Shown piece by piece: positions 33,074-46,982 of a DNA stretch of 64,000 nucleotides. The notes beneath the pieces are model-generated. The model made no database searches and had not been told where the DNA came from. It worked only from the letters and a program-made list of their open reading frames with translations. A program made the translations under genes and the position numbers. How positions within the stretch are numbered: the stretch's first letter is position 1; each line of letters opens with the position of its first letter. The DNA is from Erythrocercus mccallii. Its lineage: Eukaryota > Chordata > Aves > Passeriformes > Dicruridae. The stretch spans positions 124,001 through 188,000 of the forward strand of contig VZRG01000347.1 of the NCBI GenBank assembly GCA_013397435.1, given 5' to 3'.

Positions 33074-36000
33074 AGCATTGATCCCACTTCAGCAGAAGGG
33101 GAAGGAACCAAGGTCACAACAAGGTGCATTCTCTTGATCTGCTCAAAACCCGAGACTGGAAGAAATGATTGATAACATAAAAGCAAACTTGGCAGCTTGC
33201 TCCAGGAAAACAGAAGACCTGTAAGCATGGGAGAACTTTCATCAGCTCACTCACTTTGAGGTCTTCAGAGGGATTAGGTGATGTCCTGGCCCTGTGCAGA
33301 CATGATGCATCCCAGCTTGGCTCTCCTTGGAATGGACTCTCACTCTGCCCTCTGCTGAAGCAGCCTCTGGATGATCTCTGAGTCTGGCAGAGGTACAGTT
33401 TTGTAGAGGTGAGGAGGAGAGAGGGGAAGGGGGAAGATGTTTCAGATGTGTGTAGGTCTGTCTGCCAGCTGCTCTGGGAGAGAGGAAAACAGGCAAGTGA
33501 TGGAAGTCAGGTACTGGAATAGGCTTATGGTCCAGCCTCTCCTTGGACTATAGTCACAGATGTGAGCACCCAGACTTCCTCTGATGCAGTTCAGCAACAG
33601 ACTTCCAGCTGAATGTGGTGCCTAGAGGAGAGTTTCTTTCCTGGATGAAAGCGATACACTATGGGGCGTGTCACTGTGCTGTTCCCAGCAGCATTGTCAC
33701 TGTGACCAGCAGGAAAGGTCCCCACCTCCTTGGCTAGTGCACTTACACAGGGTAGCTAAGACTAGGGAATTTAAGGAACAAAATAAAATCAGTTGATGAT
33801 GTTTCTTAAATACAGCTGATCAGATTTGCCAAGCTGTAGGGGCTTGAAATTTTGGTTTAGGAAAGCACTGAACACTCCATAATTTCTACAATACAGTGGG
33901 CATTGGTAGATGGTTTTGCCTGTGGTGGGGAAGGAATTATATTGGAAGTAGGTGTTTTTTTCCAACCCAAACTGCTCTGTTCTGCGATTTGAAACTTTGT
34001 TTATCTGTAACTCGTTGCTCAGTAAGTAGTGTCTTAGCCACAAAGACAAACTCAAAGTTGTTTTTTTTTTGCTGTTGTTGCACTGTTTCACTATGCAAGG
34101 CTTGCAAGTCAGCAGCATGTGGCATGGCTATATTGTCCTATAAAGAAGGAAATAACTGTGTGTAACTTTTATTTGGATAGTGAAAGCTGGAAAAAAATCC
34201 CAGGAGTTACTCTTCTCAAACTAGAAGCCAAGGTGTTTGATATGATGTCAAAGGCTGTTGAAATATGTAATTCATTCCATCTGCTGCTTTTGGTGCTTGA
34301 GAGCAGTGCATTGGTGCCAGGTGCATGTGCCTGAAACTGAGAGGAAAGCCTTGGCAATCATTCTGTTTGCTCTGCTGCTTGTGAGGTTGCAAGTGAGCCA
34401 CAATTTTGCTTTTAATTTTAGCCCACGTGTCCTGGGTTTGCTTGACAGGCCAAGCTTAGGGGGATGTATGCTGCATGCACTTGAGCTTAGGAGGCTTTCC
34501 TTGCCCTGCCAATACTGGAATTCTAAAAATTCATACCCATTCCCCAAGTTTCTATTGCCAGCTGTCTAGGAATTAAGTAGCTTTGGCTTTCTTATATTGG
34601 ACTAATTATAAGGAATTTTTGCTTCTTTCTTTGTTGATTAGCTGGTCCAATCAAGCTCAGCTATTGGTTATTTAGAAGCTCTATTTAACAGTGAGTTTAG
34701 TGGCCTAAACAAGTATTTATGAAAAAAAATGAAGTTTTAACAATAAAAATACTCTAATGTTGTATTCCTAAATAAAGTACAAAGTTTTCAAGCATAACTA
34801 CCTAATCAACAAACTTCAGCAGATGAGTTAAAAATAAAAAATTATAATTAGTCAGTTCCCAGCCTTTAGGGAAACTTTCTCTGGTTTGCTATAGTTCATT
34901 GCCATGTGTTGCAGTGGCCTAAGAACATTCAAGTGGAAGTGGAACTTGTAGTTTTTCTTTAATATTTTATTGATATAAGCAGTAGCACTTTCCCGAGGCC
35001 TTTTTAAAGTAAAACTTTCAAGTTAGTGTTTAATAGAAGGATGAAAAGATTGAATATCAATAAAATGTTCCCTTTTTTCATTTATCAACCAATTATCAAG
35101 GAAATAGAAAATTAAACATATAATAAATTATGTTCAGCCCTCTTCCCCTTTCCTGTTATTTATGCAGACTGGTGCCTGGAAGCTGGACTGTCTTTAACCA
35201 GTAGCCGAATGGCTTTGTAGAAAATACAGTGAAAGATCATGTAGTGGGATCATAAAAAAATTGTGAAAAACACAACAGGATCAAAAACTGAAATGCCCAA
35301 ATGCTTATGGACAACAAAATGATTAAGTGTAATGGAGAACAAAGTAAAACAACTACTGGTTTATTGTATTTTAGTTATTTTCTTTTTTTTCCCCATGTGG
35401 TTGTCCTCTACTGAGGAGAAATAAGAATTAAGATCCTAACCAATATTTGTACTCAAATATAAGCATAAAAATAGTCTCAAATCCATGTCTCATTTACAGG
35501 ATTCAAGCTTGCTACAGCCTTAAACAACTGTAAGAATTGAAGCCAAATCCACCATGTTATTTGAATCTAAACTGGGGAAGGGAGATCTTAATAGTGCTTC
35601 ATGAGTAATTGATAATTTTTAATCTGAAGCCCTCAAAGCTATTTTGGATTTTGTCATTGAGGAGATGGCTAATTGTCATCTAGTGTTGTGTCATCATGCA
35701 TCCCAGAGTTTTGCAGACACAGTTCTCTACTATGTATTGTTAATGAAATTATAATCCAGCCGAAAGCACTTATGTAAAATTTTAATATTCCACTGCATCC
35801 TTTGCATGCTGTAAACAGCCTTGATGTAGATCCCTGCAAATGTAAACTCCCTGATGTGATACTTTTTATAAAAAAGGAAATGGGCTTCTGTTCTGCAAGT
35901 GGATTGTTACTTGGAATGAACCAATGCTACTGCACATCTAACACTAGGCAGGTGATCTGGATATGCAGAGTTGTTTTCCTGATCTTCCTTTTGAGGTGTG

Positions 36001-36486
36001 CTTAGTGGGAGAATGAATAACTTTTCATCACTAGGTCTTCATGAGAGCCAGAAGCCCAAGAGTAAAGTGGAAGGAAAGGAAAACTGAACCACTGATAGTT
36101 AATTCATGGTTTGAATCTAGAGGCAGTATTTGGATTGCACATACTATGTTCATAGTGTGGAATCAATTTTAATAAATTAGGAAATTATTACAGATGAAGA
36201 GATGAGGTTGTGTATCAGAAGGGAAGAACAGTATTGAATGAACATGCAGATTGGTTTCCTCTTGGGTTTTTTTCCCGTTTAAAAAGCTTTAATTATCCAT
36301 AGGTACAGGGTAAAAGACACATGAAAACTCCCCTTAAAAATACATGGTTCTTGAATTATTTGATTCCTATGATTTTAAAAATACATAGATTATTTCATAG
36401 AATAAGGAAATATAGATTGGCACACTGAAGGCATAAATAGCTTGAAGACATTTGGGTTTCAAAACCCACCTTTACTGTTTACCTAG
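33074..36486. other. Non-coding DNA
   Basis: Overlapping short frames on both strands at 33.8-34.6 kb have no recognisable product. No repeat family called. Confidence 0.5.
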
Positions 36487-36530
36487 ATCCATATATATGT
36501 TATTATATATGTATTTGGCATATAGTTACT
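36487..36530. repeat. AT-rich low-complexity tract
   Basis: A short run of alternating TA/AT words (ATATATATG, TTATTATATATG). A similar tract lies at about 51447-51490 and another at 53530-53625. Confidence 0.6.
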
Positions 36531-39500
36531 GTGATTAGTATCACATATAGTGTTGAAATTATGTGAACTTAATTTCATACTCAAAGGATTGACTACATTT
36601 TTAAAAAAACAATAAACTAAGAAAAGCAGCTCTTTGCATCTGTAGTTTTGGGCTTTATACACTTATGATCTAACAAAATATTGACATGCTGAAGACAAAA
36701 TTTCATCTATTGTTTCCTATAAATAGTTGGATTTGCTTGAGTGTCTTGTTGCAACAAACTAATAGCTTCCAAAAAATAACCTCACAATTTGCTTCCAGAA
36801 TGGCAGGAAGTGAAGAGAGGTCTGTTTTCTGCTTGAATTGGTTAATTAGTGTCAAAGTGCTTAAAATAATAATTTTACACATGAGTGTAATGCTTTAAAT
36901 TTCTTTTAGCTCAGGTAAAGCAGCCCATAGCACCTCATTTAACTGCTAAGGGAGCAGTGGAGTCAAAAGAGAACACAACAAAAAACTCCAACCTGTCTTT
37001 GGGAGGAAAGTTCTTAATCCAGGTCTCTCCCTCACAGTGTGCACAGTAGGGACACAGTGGAACTGGCTCTAAAGGAGCTGTGAGAGCCTTTCATTGGCCA
37101 CCTGCCTTCCCTGGGATGGACTGGGATAATTCTGGACCAGACCTTCCCTGGCTGCAGGATTCCCAAGGGCTGCCAAGGATGTGTTGAAGCAAACAGTGTA
37201 AATAACTTCAGAGTTGTTTGGGGTGGGACATTTGTCATTTTACCCTTGGGAATGTATCCATTATTTCAAAAATGAATACATTGACTTAGGAGCTGCAGAT
37301 TTCTCTATTTGCTAACTGGTGCAATGCTTACCAAATTATTTTCAGATCTTAGAAATAATCTACACAAAATGTCAATCTCTTCTAATATTTATCTAGCCCA
37401 ACCCTTGCTAGAACTATTTTTTGTGAAATAATAGACTTGAAATGGAAATACCAGATGTACTCTCTGAATCCATAAATTGCTCATTGTGAAGAAAATACTT
37501 TTTTTTCTCTAAAAATGGATTGCTGGAACATAATGGATTGTGCTGCTCTTACAGTCAAATTTTCTTTGAAATTACTGAATTTCATACTGTTTATAAAGTA
37601 GGCACAACCTCCATAACGCCAAACAGACAAGAATAGTGCACATGTACAACTGAAATAGGGCAGCTGTAGAGAAGTCTGGTGTTACATGGCTCGTGTTTAC
37701 TTTTATTCTTTTTATTCTCAAATGGAGTGAAAAATGCTGAATGCTCCCTTTTGTGGAGTATTAGACATAGACATGATTAACATGAACTTGAGCATTAACA
37801 CTCCTTGCAGTTATCTCTTCACATATACAAGTAAAAAATAACCAAACTGCAGATGCTATTCAGTTTACCTCCTACAATAAGGACTCAAAAATAGGATTGA
37901 ATTGCAGTTATCTGCAATGACACGTGTGAGAAAAGGTATTTGTTTAGAGCTAGACACTGAAAAGACTGATTTTTATAAGAATGGCAATTGTGACAATTGT
38001 GATTTGTGAGACACTGGTTTCATCCTCTTCACAGGTAACCTTATTTTCCTTTATCAAGAAATCAGATGGTTACTGAGATGAACTGCTCCTGGCTCTTGGA
38101 AAGGGATTACTTGTTAATGGTCAGAGAGGTTTCACTGCCAGGCAAATGAGCAGGATGAAACATTCCATGACAGCTCCCAGGATCTGAGCTCATGCCCAAC
38201 GCGGGTGTGTTGGTAAAACATGAAGGTTTTCAGCTTTCTCTCATGGTTCAAGAGGTGTAGAATTTGGGTTATTCATGTGTTGTATCATGGTTTAAATAAT
38301 TTTCATCACAGTCTCTAATTCGCACACTGCCTTGTACAGTGTTTTCCAGAGTCATTTGTAGGTAACTCTACCTCTGCAGCTTCATCCACTTTATTCTTAT
38401 CAAAAAATATCAGTAAAACTCAATTTGTCTTCATGTCTCTTCTTTGGAAAGTCTGATCTGGAGAGGCTGCAGCAGAGGTAATGGACACTGAACTGATCAT
38501 TAGGTTTCAAGGTGTCTTAGGGAAGTGACAATTGGTGTGTGCTCCGGGAGCTCTCAGACCGTTTTGGATCACCTCGGATAGTGAGGAGTGTTGGAGTGAT
38601 GAGTGTCAGAGCAAAGCAAGAGGTGTGTGCTGAAGAGGGAAGCTGACCCTCAAGCCTCCCATGGATGCTAATCTTTGTTTCAGAACCTGAAAGCTGTGAT
38701 TTGTTCCGGATGAGGTGTTTTTGGCTGATGGAGCACCTACTGTGAGGGAGGTCTCCATGTTGTAGCCTGGTTTTAAACCACCCTCTTCACCACCAGAGGT
38801 GAAAGCTTCATTTGTATGACCCACACAATACAGTGCAGGAGTGCAGCACCTTGTGGCAACTGCTGAGATGTGTTAGTGCATATAACCCGTCGCACTTGGA
38901 GGGTGAATTATTAAAGTGAACAGATTCAGATGTGCTTTACCCTAAAATGCAAGATCTAGTTATTTCAAAACAGATTTTTAAGGCTTCAGGCAGAACTTCT
39001 TGTTCTCTTAGGAAAGAATCAACTATCTATGGAATAAATTCTAAAACCTCCAGGAACATAATTTAGTTACCAGAGTAATCTGGTTGTAAACACTACAGTT
39101 CTTTCTAGCAACAATTTTTAGTCATGTAATTAATTATTTCCTTTGTATATGTGAAGAATTGTTCAGGATAGTAGCTATATATAAAGGTATGGGAGAAGAC
39201 AAAAAATTAATTTTTACATCTCTTCTGTTACCCTACTAAATTTGGGGTTTCAGTTTTGTTGAATTGCTTATACTGAAATGTAATGGAAAGTCTTTAGCCT
39301 TTCTCTCTGGTTCCCATAAGACTGCAAATCCATGGTGATAGTGTGAATTTCACATGGTACATGTTACTTGAATATATTTTTTTCCTCAGAATAGCTTTTG
39401 TAGGTTACCTGTTACATATCTATTTATCTAATGTAGTTATATTTTTGTGTATGTAGCTTATTTAGTATGTGAAAAATTGTAACTGAATTTCCAGTGTGTT

Positions 39501-39788
39501 CTGACAAGGAAAACACTCAGTCTTGAAGAGTTTTGTAAGAGGAGTGTTTGCTGTTGGACAGTGACAAGAAAAAACCTAAACATCAGTATTTGGACTCGAT
39601 CCATAAGTGAGAGTATAATCTTTGGAACATATTGTTAAAAGTAATTGGTTGTTTTTCTGGTTTTGGTGTGTCTTCACAAGAAGAACTGGCATCTTGGAAG
39701 AAGATAATCTTGATCAATGTAACTTAACTGGATCTAGTGAGGGAGAGGCAGTTAAGTAAAAGTGCAGCGGCTGGTAATACACAGGACA
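36531..39788. other. Non-coding DNA, nothing recognised
   Basis: Slightly GC-richer patches at 37.02-37.25 and 38.45-38.85 kb carry no recognisable coding, RNA or repeat sequence. Confidence 0.5.
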
Positions 39789-39808
39789 TCATAATTAATC
39801 ATAATTAA
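39789..39808 (+). repeat. Tandem pair of a homeodomain-type decamer
   Basis: TCATAATTAA occurs twice back to back at 39789-39798 and 39799-39808. Each copy contains a TAATTA core typical of homeodomain sites. It could be slippage in AT-rich DNA or a paired binding site; function is not shown. Confidence 0.75.
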
Positions 39809-42800
39809 ATTCTCATTTCAATGCTCTAAATTTCTGCAGATCTATGGTCAAACACTTTTAGCTCAGAAAAAAGAGATCATATTCAAACATGTTTTTATAA
39901 ATCTCTGCCATATTTTTTCTAATCTATTTCCTTTAATAGTTGAATGCTTGACTGAGTTACTGCAGTGTTGGCATTTGTGTTTTGGTGGAGGGCTGGTGGC
40001 AAATTGTGAAGACCTGGGGAAACACGAGGGTTTGGCAAGTCTGTTCTATATGTTGTCCTGCATAGAATCTTTTAGATTGCAAAAGATTGAGCTCAATCAT
40101 CAACCTAAAAGGACCGTCACTAAGCTAGGTCTCTTAAATACCATAAATACATGTCTCTTAAACTCCTTGGCCCGTGAAAAAGCATTCTTAAAGGCTTAGG
40201 AGAATCAAAAAGCACATTGCTGTCTGCTGAGCTTTGTCCTGTATTTAAAAGGTCGTTTGGTCTCCTTTCACATTACAAGTTTGCCCTTTTGCAATCAGAG
40301 TTAATTGTTACACATAGTGGTGTATCTTTATCTTTTACATATGTTCTCATAATACTGAGTTAGTAATTCTACAGAAAATCAGCTGTATGTCCCTTTGGAG
40401 TGTTGAAAAAATTAAGTAGGCAGAATTAACCATGAAACAATCTTCTTTTTCGACATCATGTTTTTTTGACTCTATACTCGCTTCATTTCTGTTGAAGTGA
40501 AATATCCTGGAGCTGTTTTGGAGCAACTTGTGCACGAATGTCTATTTCCTTCATGTCATTCTCTCTATTGTTTAGTACCTGGCTTTGTTTCTTTTAGATT
40601 TTAATGTATCATCATAGTTCTTTCCTCCCCCTCTGCAGTCTTTCACAAATAATTGAAGCAAATGTGATAGGGTTTTGGTGAACCATCTGTTATGTTTGGT
40701 ATCCATCCCCAACAAAGACAGAGTGGTCTCACGATAAACAAGTAGATAGATTAAGGACTTTATGTTCTTCAACCTTGGAAAAAACCAGCTTTTTCCTTTC
40801 TTTCCATTCCAAACATGTTGGCTGGTTAATATAATCACTTTTAACATTTCAGTAATTGTGACAATTATATCAGGAGTTCTGAGTAAATAAAATGTGTGAT
40901 GATCAAAACCCCACAACCTCATGATATGAGATACTCATAGTTGATGTATTTGTGATTTACTGACTTTTCTGGGTGAAGTGAAGCAGGAGAATTTTCACAG
41001 TAAACAACTCTTCTGCAGTCAGCTTTGTGGTTTTAGAAATGTTAGCAGTTACATGCAAGAGCAGGTGTACTGTCCAATTACTGTCTGAAAAAATATTTTG
41101 TTATTAATGCAAGTGATACTCCTGGGGGTTTTGCATTTCAGTCTTTTGTTATTGTTAAAGAAAGCTTTTAACACTGTAAACAAATACTGTTAAGTCTTTG
41201 TGTTAAAAAAGTTTTCATTTGTTGAAAAGAAAAAATCATGTACTTTGAAATTGCTGAAGCAAGCTTTTGGGTATAGTTTTCATCATTAGCCTCATCTTTC
41301 TCCTCAGAATCATTACATTGCATACAGGGCAGTTGATCCCGTGTGTGATGGGATGGTTGCTCAGGTAAGGAAATATTACATGGCATTTCCACAGGACCTA
41401 TAGCCAGGCCAGAAATGCAGCTTTAATCCACATGTTCCCCGACTTGCACTGAGAATCAGGCACAGGGCAGGCTGTGCAGCTTTATCTCACTGTGGCGGTA
41501 GAAGATAGGTTTGAAATTTCAAGTCATTTTTCTACTCTTCATCCTGGGTTTGTTTGTGCTTAACAACTTCATTTTACAGTCTGTAGATAAACGTGACATT
41601 CTCCCTAAGTCACCACAGGGCCCAGGGGTGACAAATGAGAAAATCCCCATGGGTTTTCACTCTAAATCTTCCAGCTCTCAGTTCTGATTACTCTCCTGCT
41701 TCTGAATGCATTTCATTCATCAAAGGAAGGGAAGTGGATGCCTGGAACTGGTGAAAATTACTGAATGGGTTGCATGTTATATAAAACATGTTTGATATCA
41801 TGGCCTAAACCACAGATTTGTCAACCAGCTGCAGATTAGTAAAGCTTAAAACCTTTGATTTGTTAATTAAAAATAAAGATCCCATGATAGTTACAATACC
41901 ATTTGTAAAAAGATGGGTCATTAGCAATGTCACCATAATTTAGGTGTTGGAAGAGAAAGCTTTCAAGTGTGACCTGCTGAGCATGTTATCCACTTTCACC
42001 TTACATTTGTGCTTGTGACAATGCAGTATCTACTTTTCTCCTTGTAAAATGAGCTCTATTCCTGTGGTCTGCTCTACTTGTCATATTCTTAGTGCACCCT
42101 CTTTTCTGTTTACTTGGCATGAATATTTCTCAAAGATGTTTGGAACGTGCTCATCACTGGGGCATATATGTGGTTTCATACTTGGAATTCGTGGATTTTC
42201 ACATGTACTCCATCTCATTTCTCCAATAGAACTGCCGTCCTGCTATACATTCCCTTTGGTAAGAACAGCAGCTGTAGATGAGTTATTCTATTGGTTTGAA
42301 TAAATCTCTAAACACCATATGAGCCCTTCTTTCGCAAATCCAAGTTCTCTTAACCTTTTTATAAGCCCTTGGTACTTGGTCACTTTATAGCTTTTGGTAG
42401 GATCCTCAGTTTCTGTCACTTTGCATCTCCATACTGCAAAGCAATTCTTAAACTCATCTATCCATCCACCCACCCAAACCACAATGACCCATTTCAACAC
42501 TGCCTGATGAACTGCAAATGTAGAACAGAACACTTTATAGGGTTGAAGCTTCTCTTGGCCTCTCTGAAAATCTTCATGCAGCCTTTTATTTTCTCTGCTG
42601 AGTGCTGTTGTAGCTTAATGCATTGGTCTGGGACATGTCTTGTCCCAGTGTAGGCTGTTTGTCACTGAAGCAACATATTTTTTACTTATACTTGGCATGG
42701 CTAAGTAACATGATGGCTAAAGTCTAAATAATTTAACCACAGCAGAGCAGGTGCCATAAGACTCGCTGCATTTTTTTCCAAGTACATTTCTAGAACTGAT

Positions 42801-45800
42801 GTGTCACCTTACAGGGTGGGGTTTTTCTTTCCCTTAAAACAATGTTATAGCTAAGCTGTACCCTGAGCTTGCCAATCTAATATGCTTCTCTTGTTTCTTC
42901 AGGGAATAGGTCAAACCAACACCTGCAGGAAAGTCTCTTTAGATTTGTCAGAAAGTATTCAGCAATCAGTTTCACTTTCCACTTGATTTCTTGTATTGAT
43001 TGTATTATTTCAGTATAATACCACAAATCTACCACTTTGTCCTCCTTTTCAGGAGACTCTTTTATTCTTAGCAGCTCCTTTTATTTTTTCCAAGTCTAGT
43101 GAACTACAGTATTTCTGAAACTTTTGAACACTTGCAATATTATGCCCAGAGTTATACTGAGAGGGCAGAAGAATTTTTCTTCTCTTACTCACTAGTAAGT
43201 CAAAGGAAGGCTCCAATCATATCACAACTTACAGGCAACTTATAAATTGGCTTTTGATATTTTCACTTGCGTGCCTCAGTGTGTGAAAAGGCACATTTTT
43301 TTTTCCCTTTTACTTTTAGATCAGAGAAATTCTTATTTTGTAGCATCTGTGATAGTGGCAAGTTTTTACAGGAATTTATCTATAATGGAAACGTAGGGAG
43401 TCCCTTTTTTCATTAGTCAAAGTTAATTAGGTTATGGCTAAAGTTGTTTGCTACTGTATGAAATGTGCCTATCATAATCTCTAGGTGCATGTACATAAAT
43501 TAATACATAAAAATGACCTCGTTGCAAATAAAGAGAAGTTGCCAACCTTCCCTTTGCTTCTGCAGCTCTCCCTCAGGCAAAAGCCTGAATAAATAGATAA
43601 ACCCTGCAGCGTGCCCTGAGGGCTTGTAAATGTGGACTCTGCCAGACCGGTGGGGTGGGGGAGTTTGAGAGAACCTTGCCACTGGGCTCTGTGTTTAGGG
43701 CTGTTGGTGAGAGTAGATCAGCTCACCTAGACTCTAGGAATAGGACAGAGAATGAGCTAATGTGTCAGGGATTCAGGAGTTAATGTTTCAGGGATGCATA
43801 ACTCTAGGCAGCACCTTGAAAGTTGATGTTTTACACCATTAAAATGGAATGTTTCTGTAGGATTTGTAAATTTTATTTAATTTTTTTGCTGCTAATAGCA
43901 TGGCTGTCAGAGTACCCAGCCTTTTCCAAACTTTTTTCCTCACCTGAAATAGCAACTTAGGACTTTGGGGGAAAAAGTCATCAGGCCCAAATATAGAGAT
44001 GTGATGACTACTTTGCGAAATCAACATAATTTTAAACTTCAAGCCTCTGTGGCATTTATGATTTAGTATTAGCATAAAAATGAAACCAAACAAAACCCTT
44101 ATGGTTATTTCCCCTGGTAGGATAAAGTACAGTGCTAAAGTAGCAAAAGGAAATGGAGGTCTTAATAGTTGCAACATGAATAAACAAGCAAGTATGTTTT
44201 TATTTTGGCTGGATATCTTTTTGAAGAAAAAATTAAAAATACAGCTCAACTCTTGCAATTAGTCATAACAGCAAAAAAAATCACTGTTTTATGTTTACCA
44301 TAAACTGCCTATGATCCACATTTTCAGTTTTACTTGATTTTTTTCATGTTGCTGGTTTAGTATTTAGCAGAAGGCAAGGAAGGAATGTGATATGGGAGAC
44401 CCTTGCTGCACTGATTAAAAACTCAAAGTTTTTTATTTGAATAAAATATCATATGGCAATATTATGCTACTTATGCTGAGTGAGGAAATGAGAATTGAGT
44501 AATCTCTCATTAGTGTAAATAAGTCCTTAATAAACTGAGGGGGCAGAAACTAAAGTAAGGTGAAAAGAAGGCAAGAAAGCCAGTGGAAGGCAGTCCTTGA
44601 TTATTTGGAACATGACCTGTTGGATATGTCTGCAATGTGCTAAACAGTCTCATGTGCTTTTGAGTCTAGTGGTATCTCCTGTGACAATTGCCAGGGAAAA
44701 CTTATGGACGGAACACAATGCCATTAATTTATCTCAGTTATTCTAAAAGTTAATAGAACTTAGTATCCTTCAAATACATATACAAATATTTATTGCAGTG
44801 CAGTCTGCTGAAGGAAAAATATAGAAATAAGTAGAATAATAGTAAGAGCTTAATAAAGAAAATTCAATTCAGAGTGCTTTGCATTGAAAGTGATAGGAGA
44901 TTTACTGATTTCACTTATCTAGCGGCAAGTTCTTTGTGGATGGTTTCTGTGCCTTTTGAGATTTTTGTGTATAGTATCTTAAAGGAAATTGGATTTCACT
45001 TGATTATTCAGGACCAAATATTTTGTACAAAAGCATAAAAAATTGAGACTCTGAATGATTTGAGATGCTCACCAAGGTGGACTGTACAGTATCTGGAGCA
45101 CATGTTTAAAACAAAATAATTTGGTTCTAGTTTATTATTGTTAGAAAACATCTCAATTCTTCAATAAGCAGTTTCCCTTGTGCACATTGCAGAAAGAACA
45201 GCACTTTTTGAGCACCAGAACATGACCACAGTAGGATAAGAACTCCTGTATTTTGAAAAGCAGAGCTCCTGAGAGGCATTCACAAAAGGCCATTTCTTCC
45301 AAAGGCTTAGGATGAAAACAAGAGGGTGAATATTGGGATGCAGAAACCATAACTCAAAGCTCAGCCTCTTTTTTTAAGATAAAAGAGAGTAAATCATTGG
45401 TAGTGGAAAGAGATAAGCCTTTAGCGCTTCCAAAGTGTGCAATGCAGTTTTCTCAATGGGTGGGAAATGTAATGTGAAGTGACATGTAGTACTTATTTGG
45501 CACAAAGACATGGCAAAGTACTGTCTTGGTATTTTTGAGCAAGCTAAAAGCTGGAAAGCAGTTTATCCCTAATTAAGCAATGCAGAGTTAGTCATGGAGT
45601 GCAAATTATTTTAAGGGCTGGCCATATGACTTTTTGTGGAAAATGAAATTGGATACACCAAATGAGAGAAATATGCTGGAAACACCAGACAAGACCTGTC
45701 ACAGATTTGTGCCATCTACTTGTGTTCCTTGTGATCCACAATTCAATATTGAGGGTTTTCTTTCCTAGATTTTGAGCTTTTTTTTTAAGTCTTGGTGAAT

Positions 45801-46855
45801 TTTAGTTGGGACAATTGAAACCTGAGGTGATTTAATTTTTTTGCTGCCTTTAAAGTGTCTTTGCTTTCTCTTCTGAAAGTGTCTGTAGTGCTTCATTGAG
45901 GCATAAATTGTATGTGCAAATATGACATAGTTGTGATGGTGGTATGTTTTTATTCATAAATCAACAGAGTAGACTTACAATGCTCTTTATAGTACTACAA
46001 GAATTTTTCATTTATGTAAAATACTTCCATTTCAAAACAGGGATTGTTTTAAATGACCTTAGAAGCTTGAAATGGATTCCATGCTACATTTCTTACCTTG
46101 CAAGTGAAAGAGCTTTTTATTGTTCTCAAAAATGGACGGTAAGATTTGATATCATGCTATGAAAAATGATAGTGGTACACTGATTCATATATTAATGGCT
46201 TTTGTACTTTCCTGTCAAATAGGAGAATAATGCATGAATACATGTCTTCAGGTTCAGTTTCAGAATATAACCATTTTCAGAACAAATTCTGATTTGCTTT
46301 CATAAATAGCATTGAATAGGGTGAGTATATGAGTTTCTCCAGCACAAGAATATTTTGAGATGTATTCAATATTTATTCTAATATTCTGAACTCAATATTC
46401 AGTAATCCAAACCATACAATGCTGGCATGGTTTTGCCCTGCTGTCTGTTTCAGAAGCTTATGTTGATTCTATTTTCTTATTTTTCTTTGGAGGATTGTTT
46501 TAAAATTTTTCCCTGAAAGTCTTTCTGCTTATATAGGCTAAAACCTTTTCATACTATGCTTCCAATATACAGGGTTCACAATACTTTAGTTACAGTAGTT
46601 CAGCAGAATGTTGACGTGCCCAAAGGTATTTGTAATGAATGTGAGGAAGTAATAGGTGCAATTTACTTTGTGCTTGCTGTTACTGAACTACTGCACCAGT
46701 TTAATATCACAATGCTACAGGGTAATGAATCAGATGGACTTTTCTAGGTTTTGTAAAATATTTTATGTGCAGCATTCAAAAGTGGCTCTGACAATCAAGG
46801 AGAAAACTTATTGAAGCCATTTTACTTCTTCCTCCCATGGCTGCTCTATCCTTAC
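39809..46855. other. Non-coding DNA
   Basis: About 7 kb with frames up to 139 codons (minus strand, 43839-44258) but no domain, splice logic or repeat family that I recognise. A pyrimidine-rich ATCCATCC/CCCACCC patch lies near 42457-42482. Confidence 0.55.
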
Positions 46856-46982
46856 TCCCCAACCCCTGCAAAAAACCCAAAGAAACACAACAACAAACCA
46901 AAAACAACCCCCTTGAACAAATCAAAAAACCAAGTCCCAACCCAAACGCAGAAACCATCACAGCCCAGGAACCTTCACCCCA
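46856..46982 (+). repeat. A/C-rich low-complexity tract
   Basis: In 46861-46980, 103 of 120 bases are A or C (8 T and 9 G by my count). The tract is built of CAAAAAACCC, AACAACAA and CCAAACGC-like words without a fixed period. Two overlapping plus-strand frames run through it only because stop codons need T. The Lys/Pro/Asn/Gln/Thr-rich translations are a consequence of composition. Confidence 0.85.

Noticed and set aside
43839..44258. 139-codon minus-strand frame
   Set aside because: AT-rich composition, Phe/Leu/Lys/Ile-dominated translation, no known domain and no splice context. This length is expected by chance in 64 kb read in six frames.
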